Assembly (NCBI GenBank): GCA_035527455.1
Contig: DATLAN010000241.1
Span: 1-11,673, forward strand
DNA from: DATLAN01 sp035527455
Lineage (GTDB): Bacteria; Planctomycetota; Planctomycetia; Pirellulales; Thermoguttaceae
Reading direction: 5' to 3'
Length of the DNA stretch: 11,673 nt
Below, piece by piece: positions 1-6,274 of this stretch; position 1 is the stretch's first letter, and each line of letters starts with the position of its first letter. The notes beneath the pieces are model-generated. The model was not told where the DNA came from, did no database searches, and saw nothing but the letters and a program-made list of their open reading frames with translations. A program made the position numbers and the translations under genes.

Positions 1-824
1 TCCAGATCGTACTGTCCGAGTTGTCCGAGCAACCGTTCCGTAGGCCGATACGACGAATACTTGTCCAGCAAAACAAGCACCCAGATCGAGACGCCGTAGT
101 TGCCTTTGGGAATCAGCTTCGGCGGAGGCGGGGCCGTAAGTGTTCGTTGCGTGAGATCGCAATCGCACGTGGCCCGATACCGTCGTCGCCGAATCCGGCG
201 ACAATGTGCCCGCACGTCGATCTCCAACACCTCCGAATCCTCCGTATCCGACATCATGGTGGCCGGCTTTCCGCAGATCGGACAGATCAACGATTCTTCC
301 GGCAATGCGACGAATTCTTCCTCGACGGGCAGGTGGGAATAGTGCCTCAACCGACCTAAAATGACGGGTGCCACGGTTGGCTTGTCCAACCGTGTTTCCC
401 GCACTGCTGGACAAGCCAGCAGTGGCACCCAACCTGTCAAACGAGTTCGGTCGGTCCAATAGTCGCGCCGACCGTGGCCGGCATGACCGGGCTGCGCGCC
501 TCGCTTTTTCGCCGCAGCCGTGACTTCCTCGGGATCGAATAGATCGTTGGAACGGTCGCTTGGGGCAGACTTCTCCGACTTGCGACCGAAGAGCCTGTCT
601 TGCAGGGCGCGGGTCTGTCCTCGGGATTGGTCAAGTTCCATTTTCAACTGCTCGATGCGTTTGACGGCATCGGCATGTCGGCTCTTCCAATAGCCCACTT
701 CCCGACGAAAATCGGCCCGCAACTCCTCCAACGCCCGCTCCAGGCGCTGCACGGCAGGGCAGTTTGCGCAGGCAACCGACGTTTCGGCCGTCTCGATCGG
801 AAGGTCCAGAAGCGTGGCATTCAT
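1..824 (-). CDS. IS66-family transposase, N-terminal part (runs off left edge), carrying a 40-codon in-frame insert
   Basis: Reading the minus strand from the ATG at 824-822, one frame stays open to the window edge (about 274 codons). It begins MNATLLDLPIETAETS and continues with a coiled-coil stretch (about residues 27-75). Next come the IS66 hallmark LFGRKSEK (78-85), the GHGRRDY motif ending at residue 122, a zinc-finger-like set of cysteines (CPIC at 181/184 and CDC at 220/222), and the conserved TAPPPPKLIPKGNYGVSIWV and LLDKYSSYRPTERLL blocks. These match the leucine-zipper, zf-IS66 and start of the DDE region of IS66 transposases. In the family GRRDY is followed directly by SHLP; here 40 extra residues (123-162) intervene, encoded by a palindromic insert. 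The C-terminal catalytic part lies outside the window, so activity cannot be judged. No TnpA/TnpB partner is seen upstream, and the IS end was not identified between 825 and 958. Confidence 0.9.
   Translation of the reverse strand, partial: MNATLLDLPIETAETSVACANCPAVQRLERALEELRADFRREVGYWKSRHADAVKRIEQLKMELDQSRGQTRALQDRLFGRKSEKSAPSDRSNDLFDPEEVTAAAKKRGAQPGHAGHGRRDYWTDRTRLTGWVPLLACPAVRETRLDKPTVAPVILGRLRHYSHLPVEEEFVALPEESLICPICGKPATMMSDTEDSEVLEIDVRAHCRRIRRRRYRATCDCDLTQRTLTAPPPPKLIPKGNYGVSIWVLVLLDKYSSYRPTERLLGQLGQYDL
338..463. repeat. Palindromic insert (MITE/RPE-like) flanked by a 6-bp direct repeat, inside the transposase frame
   Basis: The 6-mer AATAGT (plus strand) occurs at 338-343 and again at 458-463, exactly 120 bp apart. 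Removing one copy plus the 114 bp between them restores the canonical IS66 string GRRDYSHLP, so this is a clean insertion with an apparent target duplication. The core at 366-430 is a nearly perfect 65-bp palindrome. Its outer arms are GGGTGCCAC (366-374) and GTGGCACCC (422-430). It contains two hairpins: 372-380 with 386-394, and 402-410 with 416-424. Their loops, CTTGT and ACAAG, are themselves reverse complements. Both flanks carry ACCGACC in inverted orientation (350-356 and 449-455). The length is a multiple of three and no stop arises on the minus strand. Confidence 0.85.
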
Positions 825-956
825 AGGGCCATGCTATAACCAGATTGTCCGCCTCAGGCCAGATCAATTCCGTTGCTAATCCACCCCAACGGACGGGTTG
901 GACGAAGCTTTACTCGGCAGGTAATCTAACTCTTGATTTCGGCTAGATTTACGTTC

Positions 957-1030
<74 letters not shown>

Positions 1031-1122
1031 ACCTCGATCCCTAAATATACCACCGCTCGTGGCCGCCGCAAGAGCGTCGAGAATCAGCAGCCGATCGGTG
1101 GCCCAGAAACGAGCGGCCGACT

Positions 1123-2739
1123 TCACTCATCGCCCGCTCGACGCTGAAACGTCACGTGGCGGTTCCATCGCGGATCATCGGTTTTGGGGAAATCGGTGCG
1201 GACGTGGGCGCCGCGCGATTCTTCGCGCGTCAGGGCGGCCTGGATCATCAACCGGGAGATCGAGAGCATGTTCTGCAACTCCCAGCCGGTCGGATCGTTG
1301 AACTGACGCGCCAGTACGTAGCGGCACCAGCGGTCGATGTTCTCGGAGGCTTCGGAGAGTCCTTCCGCGTCGCGCCGCACGCCGATGTTGCGCCACATCA
1401 GACTTTTCAGAGAGTTGCGGATGTCGCTGAGGTTCAACGGCTCGCCGGGCGATTCGATCTGCGGGTTCTCCAGCATCAGGGCACTGTAGTTGTCGTGGAG
1501 CTTGGTCGCCGATTGCGAAGCGCCCCGACCCGTATGGGCGCCGTAAACCAGGGCTTCGAGCAGGCTGTTGGAGGCCAGGCGGTTGGCCCCGTGCAGACCG
1601 CTGGCGGTGACTTCTCCGGCCGCCCAGAGGCCGGGCAGCGTCGTGCGGCCGTCGGCGTCGACCGAAACTCCGCCCATCATGTAATGGGCCCCGGGACGCA
1701 CGGGAATCCGGTCTCGCGTGATGTCCAGGTCGAACTCGGCACAGATTTGCGCAATGCCGGGGAACCGGGCACGGATCTTCTCGGCGTCGAGATGGGTCAG
1801 GTCGAGGTAGACGTTGGGATGCCGGGTGCGTTCCATCTGGGCGACGATGGCGTTGCTCACCACGTCGCGGGGCGCCAGTTCGCCGCGCGAGTCGTAATCG
1901 CCCAGGAACCGGTGGCCGTAGCGATCGACCAGGTAGGCCCCTTCGCCGCGGGTGGCCTCGCTGATGAGGTTGCGGCTGCCGCCGGCGATGTAAAGCACCG
2001 TGGGATGGAACTGGACGAATTCCAGATCGCGCAGCTCGGCGCCGGCCCGATAGGCGACGGCCATGCCGTCGCCGGTGGCCACGGCGGGATTGGTGGTCTC
2101 GCGATAGAGTTGGCCCGCGCCGCCGGTGCAGAGGATGGTCTGCTTGGCCCAGATCATCGTCTTGCCGTGCCGGCGGTTCCAAACCAGCGCGCCGCGGCAG
2201 ACGCCGTCCATGGTGAGCAGGTCGATGGTGAAGGTGTTTTCCCAGATGGATACGTGCTTCGACTTGGCGATCTGTTCGGTGACGGCGCGGATGATTTCCT
2301 TGCCGGTGGCGTCACCCAGCGCGTGCGCGATCCGCTGGCATCCGTGGGCCCCTTCGCGTCCCAGGGCCAGCCGGTCGCCGACCCGGTCGAAATTCGTACC
2401 CCAAGCGATCAGTTCCTTGATCCGCTCGGGCGCTTCGTGAACGACCCGCTCGACCACGGCGCGATCGCACAACGAGCCGCCCGCCCGTAGCGTATCGGCG
2501 ACGTGATCTTCGAAGCGATCGTCGGGCGCCAGGACCGCGGCGACGCCGCCCTGGGCATAGGCGCTGTTGGATTCGCGCAATCCGTCCTTGGTGATCACCA
2601 GCGCCGACAGCTTCGCGTCGACGTCCAGGGCGGCCCGAAGTCCCGCCAGTCCTCCTCCGATGATCAAAACGTCGGTGAAGAAGTGCGGAATTCGCTTGGG
2701 ATGGAACGGAACCAGGTATCGGGGGGCGGGAATGACCAT
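1123..2739 (-). CDS. nadB: L-aspartate oxidase (NadB)
   Basis: A 538-residue flavoprotein, very close to the usual length (E. coli NadB is 540). It oxidises L-aspartate to iminoaspartate in the cytoplasm, the first step of de novo NAD synthesis, which NadA then converts to quinolinate. Visible motifs are the FAD-binding dinucleotide fold VLIIGGGLAGLRAALD (24-39), SNSAYAQGGVAA (57-68), GREGAHG (127-133), and the active-site blocks FVQFHPT (H245), RGELAPRDVVSNA (R291) and GAHYMMGGV (H352). The FAD-binding LWAAGEV..GLHGANRLASNSLLEALV segment (371-398) follows. The helical C-terminal domain from about 430 is complete. The set separates NadB from succinate dehydrogenase flavoprotein, which shares the fold. 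The ATG at 2739 fits the N-terminal PRYLVPFHP start I remember from planctomycete NadB; no clear Shine-Dalgarno precedes it. No nadA or nadC is in the window. Confidence 0.97.
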   Translation of the reverse strand: MVIPAPRYLVPFHPKRIPHFFTDVLIIGGGLAGLRAALDVDAKLSALVITKDGLRESNSAYAQGGVAAVLAPDDRFEDHVADTLRAGGSLCDRAVVERVVHEAPERIKELIAWGTNFDRVGDRLALGREGAHGCQRIAHALGDATGKEIIRAVTEQIAKSKHVSIWENTFTIDLLTMDGVCRGALVWNRRHGKTMIWAKQTILCTGGAGQLYRETTNPAVATGDGMAVAYRAGAELRDLEFVQFHPTVLYIAGGSRNLISEATRGEGAYLVDRYGHRFLGDYDSRGELAPRDVVSNAIVAQMERTRHPNVYLDLTHLDAEKIRARFPGIAQICAEFDLDITRDRIPVRPGAHYMMGGVSVDADGRTTLPGLWAAGEVTASGLHGANRLASNSLLEALVYGAHTGRGASQSATKLHDNYSALMLENPQIESPGEPLNLSDIRNSLKSLMWRNIGVRRDAEGLSEASENIDRWCRYVLARQFNDPTGWELQNMLSISRLMIQAALTREESRGAHVRTDFPKTDDPRWNRHVTFQRRAGDE

Positions 2740-3079
2740 GGGCTCAGTTTAACACGCCGAGACGCCGTTGGCGAGACGGGACCCCGTGGAAAAAGGGGAC
2801 AGGCACCGAGCCGGCAGCGCTTTTCCGCAACTTTCGCGCCATGGGCGGCTCGGAGCCAGTCCCCGTTTTCCACTCACCGCTTGCCGTCCGAATTACCGAA
2901 GCGGCAGACCCGACGTTTCCAGCCATCCTATCCGGAGCAACCAATTCAGCCCGGACAACCGCCATGACCGATGCCCGATGCCGCAAAGTCTCCCGCATGC
3001 CGGAAAAGCATGACCTACCTTAATGATAGCCGGGCCGGACATTGCGGGCAGGTTCTTGGTTTGCGAAACGGAGTAGCCG
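2740..3079. other. Divergent intergenic region between nadB and the HEAT-repeat gene
   Basis: This 340-bp gap must hold the promoters for both divergent genes. Its main visible content is the inverted repeat at 2786-2873. From 2874 to 3079 I see no convincing ORF or RNA gene. Start signals are weak: GGAG at 3070-3073 serves the HEAT gene, and AT-rich TTAATGATAG near 3020-3029 could be a degenerate -10. No good -35 partner was found for either direction. Confidence 0.5.
2786..2873. repeat. REP/BIME-like imperfect inverted repeat, 28-bp arms
   Basis: The left arm 2786-2813 (contains GGGGACAGGCACCGAGCC) and right arm 2846-2873 (contains GGCTCGGAGCCAGTCCCC) are reverse complements at 25 of 28 positions, separated by 32 bp. 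Both arms have an A-rich outer end (GTGGAAAA). The motif 'GGGGACAGGCACC / GGGGACTGGCTCC' is one I remember as dispersed in planctomycete and some other genomes, possibly linked to Y1/RAYT transposases. That recollection was not checked. Confidence 0.75.
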
Positions 3080-4720
3080 ATGGGCGCCAGCTTGAACAAG
3101 ACCTTCGACTACCTGTCCAAGACGGAAAACGAGGCGGCCCTCGAGGTCCTGATTGCCGGCCTGGACGCTTCGCACCAACCGACGCAGCACCTGGCCTTGC
3201 GGACGTTGATGGATCGCCGCGACCCGCAGGGCCACCGCGAGGTATTCCGCCGTCTGCCGAAGCTCGACGAGCACTGCCGAGCGATCGTCAGCGAGCGTCC
3301 CGAGCGGCTGAAAAACGTGGTGGGCGAGACCGTGCGCAATGCCGACGGGAAATCGTGCGCCAGCGCGTGCAACGCGATCGTCGCCTTCCGTTTGTACGAA
3401 GTCCTGCCGGCCCTGGTTTCCGTCTTGTCGAACGAGGAGAACCCGAATACCGATTTGGTCGCCCACACCGTGCTGAAACTGACGGAATCGTTCTACCGCG
3501 AACTGAGCGGCATCGACGACCAACCGGCCCGAAAGAACCAGGAGAACCTGCGGATTCGCATTACCGGCGCCTTGGAGGACGCGGTGAAGAAATATCACCG
3601 GCACGAACGGAAGGAGATCGTCGAGGCGCTGCTGCTGTTGGCCAAATCGAAAAGCGTCGTGCTGAGGCGCCTTCTCCAGCGGCCCGAAGAAAGGAGTCAC
3701 CACGCGATCGTCGAATCGCTGTCCTACAGTCCGCGAGGCGGCGTGACCCGGCTTTTGTTGGCGTTCCTCGAAGACCCGCAGATGCCGCTGGTGGTGGCCA
3801 AGGTGATCTGCGGGCGTTGCGATGCGAAGTTCGTCGGCCATCTGGCCAGGACCGTCGGTTCCCACCCGACGAAAACGGTCGTCGAAACGCTGGAACGCTT
3901 CGACTCGATTGCCTGGGCCTTGCCCGGGCACGAAGTGTTCGGGAAACTCGACGATGCGGCCCAGGAGGGCGCGGTGCAAATCGTCGTGAATTCGTCGATG
4001 GATCGGGCCCTTGCGCTGAAAGTGATCGGTTATCTTCTGATGGAGGCCAAACCGGCCGGGCGGCGGGCCGCTGCCAAGGCCCTGGGGCAGTTCGAAGGCC
4101 CCGAAGCCAACACCCTGGTCATCAAGGGTCTCAACGATGAGGACCCTCAGGTTCGCGCCAACCTTCTCGTACAAGTCCGCTCGCGGAGAATTCCCGGAGC
4201 ACTCTCTTTGATGATTCGCATGGTCGACAGCCGGGACGAAGAGGTCCACCGGGCGCTCCGCGAGGCCATGCCCGAGTTCACCTTTTGCCATTTCCTGGCC
4301 AACCTCGACAACATGCCCGAGAATCTGATCGCCACGGCCGGCCACGTGGTCAGCAAAATCGACCGGGAGTGCAAGTCGAAGCTGGAAGCCGAGATGACCG
4401 GTCCGTCGCCGGTCCGCCGTCGCCGGGCGGTTCAGGCCGCCGTGGCCACCGGGTTGGCCGACGACCTGGAGCAAACGATCATCCTGTTGCTATCCGACGA
4501 GGATCACGTAGTTCGGGTGGCGGCCGCGAAGTCCCTGGCCGACTGCAAGACGTTGCCCACCTGGGAAGCGCTGCGAGATGCCCTGCTGGATCGGAGCTTC
4601 GTCGTCAAAGAAGCCGCCGAAAAGAGCCTCCAGCGGATCAGCCAGTCGTTGTTGGAGGTTGTCGAAGACGAGGAAGCGGACGCAGAAGGGCAGGAACAAC
4701 CGGAGGTGGTCGCTTCATGA
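3080..4720 (+). CDS. HEAT-repeat protein
   Basis: A 546-residue protein made almost entirely of paired amphipathic helices, with no signal peptide or membrane segment, so it is probably a cytoplasmic alpha-solenoid scaffold. HEAT-type units are clearest near the C-terminus: NDEDPQVRANLLVQV (about 350-364), SDEDHVVRVAAAKSLADC (about 474-491) and DRSFVVKEAAEKSLQRI (about 505-521), each with the aspartate and V-R-AA-L pattern of HEAT repeats. The N-terminal half is more divergent (for example QPTQHLALRTLMDRRDP near 34-50). The tail after about 525 is acidic and probably disordered. GGAG at 3070-3073, six bases before the ATG, supports the start. The stop overlaps the start of the next gene (ATGA), so the two are probably translationally coupled and work together. 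No catalytic motif is seen; the specific partner is unknown. Confidence 0.85.
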   Translation: MGASLNKTFDYLSKTENEAALEVLIAGLDASHQPTQHLALRTLMDRRDPQGHREVFRRLPKLDEHCRAIVSERPERLKNVVGETVRNADGKSCASACNAIVAFRLYEVLPALVSVLSNEENPNTDLVAHTVLKLTESFYRELSGIDDQPARKNQENLRIRITGALEDAVKKYHRHERKEIVEALLLLAKSKSVVLRRLLQRPEERSHHAIVESLSYSPRGGVTRLLLAFLEDPQMPLVVAKVICGRCDAKFVGHLARTVGSHPTKTVVETLERFDSIAWALPGHEVFGKLDDAAQEGAVQIVVNSSMDRALALKVIGYLLMEAKPAGRRAAAKALGQFEGPEANTLVIKGLNDEDPQVRANLLVQVRSRRIPGALSLMIRMVDSRDEEVHRALREAMPEFTFCHFLANLDNMPENLIATAGHVVSKIDRECKSKLEAEMTGPSPVRRRRAVQAAVATGLADDLEQTIILLLSDEDHVVRVAAAKSLADCKTLPTWEALRDALLDRSFVVKEAAEKSLQRISQSLLEVVEDEEADAEGQEQPEVVAS

Positions 4721-5145
4721 CAAGCTGGACACTGTTCACCCATCCGCTGATCGCAGACGTCCTCCTTGCAGCGAGAAAGTACGGCTGGAGCGGTCGTCGC
4801 GCCAGCCGTGCGTCCATCGGTGAGGTCTTCCTCTATTTGCTGTTGGCCGCCGGTGTGATTGCCGCCGTCTGCCTCGCCCTGCATTTCGGTTCTCGCGTGC
4901 TTCACCGTCGGCGTCAGTACAGCCACGCCGGGCTGTTTGACGGTCTGTGCAAGCTCCACGGACTGGATCGTCGCGCGAGAACGCTGCTGAAGAGCCTCGC
5001 CGGCGCTCGCAAACTCCCCCACCCGGCCCGTCTGTTCACCGAGCCGGGATGGCTCGACCCGACCCAACTGCCCGGGCCCCTCCGCGGCCGAACCAACGAG
5101 GTGGCAGCCCTGCGCAACCGATTGTTCATCGATGGGGACGGGTAG
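4717..5145 (+). CDS. Small one-TM membrane protein of unknown function, coupled to the HEAT gene
   Basis: A 142-residue protein starting at the ATG inside the ATGA overlap with the upstream stop. A single hydrophobic segment (about 37-58, VFLYLLLAAGVIAAVCLALHF) is followed by a basic RVLHRRRQ stretch, suggesting a short N-terminal part outside or periplasmic and the rest in the cytoplasm by the positive-inside rule. The C-terminal part has the pattern LFDGLCKLHGLDRRARTLLK ... PHPARLFTEPGW. This faintly recalls small helical domains found next to PilZ proteins, but the resemblance is too weak to assign. I do not recognise the family. The overlap with the HEAT gene suggests the solenoid is recruited to the membrane by this partner; that is an inference from gene order only. 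Confidence 0.75.
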   Translation: MTSWTLFTHPLIADVLLAARKYGWSGRRASRASIGEVFLYLLLAAGVIAAVCLALHFGSRVLHRRRQYSHAGLFDGLCKLHGLDRRARTLLKSLAGARKLPHPARLFTEPGWLDPTQLPGPLRGRTNEVAALRNRLFIDGDG

Positions 5146-5150
5146 GGCTC

Positions 5151-5210
5151 GTAGTAACCGCATTCATGCGGCCGGGATTTTCCGGCAGACCCGATGAATC
5201 GGGTTACTGC
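5151..5210. repeat. 60-bp cloverleaf-like palindromic repeat
   Basis: Outer arms GTAGTAACC (5151-5159) and GGTTACTGC (5202-5210) pair with one mismatch. Inside are three consecutive hairpins: CCGCAT-TC-ATGCGG (5158-5171), GCCGG-GATTTT-CCGGC (5171-5186) and ACCCGAT-GA-ATCGGGT (5189-5204). The terminal base pairs of the first and third hairpins compete with the outer stem. It begins five bases after the stop of the small membrane-protein gene. I remember similar 'GTAACC...GGTTAC' palindromes from planctomycete intergenic DNA; this is unverified. Confidence 0.75.
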
Positions 5211-5246
5211 AGGCCAAATGGCGGTCGTTTTCAAGACCACAGCTTG

Positions 5247-5299
5247 CCCTCAGTGTGTGGACGTGCTTCGCACATAATGAGGGTGGCCTCTTCTTTTTC
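5247..5299 (+). terminator. Probable transcription terminator of the HEAT operon
   Basis: The arms CCCTCAGTGTGTG (5247-5259) and CACATAATGAGGG (5271-5283) pair with two mismatches around an 11-nt loop. A pyrimidine-rich tract ending TTCTTTTTC follows at 5291-5299. The T-run is a few bases from the stem, so it is not a textbook terminator, but the position between two same-strand operons fits. Confidence 0.45.
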
Positions 5300-5362
5300 T
5301 GCCGAAAAACGCCGGATTCTGCTCTTCGCGGAAACCAATCTACGATTCGGTCCCTCTCCCTC

Positions 5363-5390
5363 TGGCCATCCTCGAACAACAAACTATAAT
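5363..5390 (+). promoter_or_regulatory. Probable sigma70-type promoter of the ABC operon
   Basis: A perfect TATAAT lies at 5385-5390 in an otherwise GC-rich region. TGGCCA (5363-5368) is a weak -35 match (4 of 6) at 16 bp. Transcription would begin near 5397, leaving about 70 nt of leader before the ATPase ATG at 5468. The rest of the 5146-5467 gap holds only the repeat and hairpin listed separately; no ORF is supported there. Confidence 0.6.
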
Positions 5391-5467
5391 ACGGGATTTG
5401 AGCACCCCGTGGCCGGTCCCCCCGGCCCAAGACACCCTCGATTTCACGCACTTCGGAGCGACGAGCC

Positions 5468-6220
5468 ATGAGTGACGGGCAAGGTTCCGTGATGATCGAA
5501 GCCCTCGGGCTGACGAAGTACTTCGGCAGTTTCGCGGCCATTCGCGACGTCTCGTTTCAGGTCCGCCAGGGCGAGGTGGTGGCCTTCCTGGGCCCCAACG
5601 GGGCGGGAAAAAGCACCACCATGAAGCTGCTGACCGGCTATCTGGCCCCCTCGGCCGGCCGGGCGCGGATCGCCGGACACGACATGGCCGCCGACCGGCT
5701 GGCCGGTTCCGCCCGACTGGGATACCTGCCGGAAAACGGGCCCCTCTATGCGGACATGAGCCCGCGAAGCTTGCTGCGGTTCTTCGCCCGCGCCCGGGGG
5801 CTCTCCACCGTGCGTACCCGCCAGCGGATCGAGGCGGTCGTGGAACTCTGCGCGTTGGGCAGCGTGATCGGCAAGCCGATCGGCAAGCTCTCCCGCGGTT
5901 ACCGCCAGCGGGTGGGCATGGCCCAGGTGCTGTTGCACGAGCCGGACGTGTTGATCCTCGACGAGCCGACCGCCGGCCTGGACCCCAACCAGATCCACGA
6001 GGTCCGCGAGACGATCCGCAAGCTCGGCCAGAAGAAAACGATCCTGCTCTCGACCCATATCCTCCAGGAAGTGGAGGCGATGGCCGACCGCGTGTTGTTC
6101 ATCGACGAGGGCCGCATGGTCTACGACGGCGCGTTCCGCGAACTGACCGACGACGGCGTCGCCCTGGACGAGCACTTCCGTCAGCTCTGCGGTTCCGGAA
6201 TGCGGGCCGTCAAGAAATAG
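5468..6220 (+). CDS. ABC transporter ATP-binding protein (GldA/NatA-like)
   Basis: A 250-residue nucleotide-binding subunit with every required motif: Walker A GPNGAGKST (42-50), signature LSRGYRQR (141-148), Walker B VLILDEP (161-167), D-loop AGLDP, and switch histidine in STHIL (H197). The Q-loop position reads YLPEN, with glutamate, as in the GldA/NatA branch ('GYLPE'). It would hydrolyse ATP at the cytoplasmic face to drive the permease encoded next. GGAG at 5455-5458 lies nine bases before the chosen ATG; a second in-frame ATG lies eight codons in. The fused permease/GldG gene follows after 54 bp, so they are probably one operon. The transported substrate cannot be read from the sequence. 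Confidence 0.95.
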   Translation: MSDGQGSVMIEALGLTKYFGSFAAIRDVSFQVRQGEVVAFLGPNGAGKSTTMKLLTGYLAPSAGRARIAGHDMAADRLAGSARLGYLPENGPLYADMSPRSLLRFFARARGLSTVRTRQRIEAVVELCALGSVIGKPIGKLSRGYRQRVGMAQVLLHEPDVLILDEPTAGLDPNQIHEVRETIRKLGQKKTILLSTHILQEVEAMADRVLFIDEGRMVYDGAFRELTDDGVALDEHFRQLCGSGMRAVKK

Positions 6221-6274
6221 GCCGTCCGTCGGGACATACAACCTCCAACCTCAACTTCAAGTTCGGTATCCATC

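Noticed and set aside
437..867. Short frames in the left region as separate small genes, and the idea that the IS66 gene is split or frameshifted
   Set aside because: One minus-strand frame reads through from 824 to the edge with IS66 motifs on both sides of the palindrome; the short frames are in other phases.
3020..4474. Long minus-strand open frame opposite the HEAT gene, and a plus-strand open frame opposite nadB (1156-2490)
   Set aside because: Both are antisense shadows with no domain signal; the opposite strand in each case carries a recognised protein.
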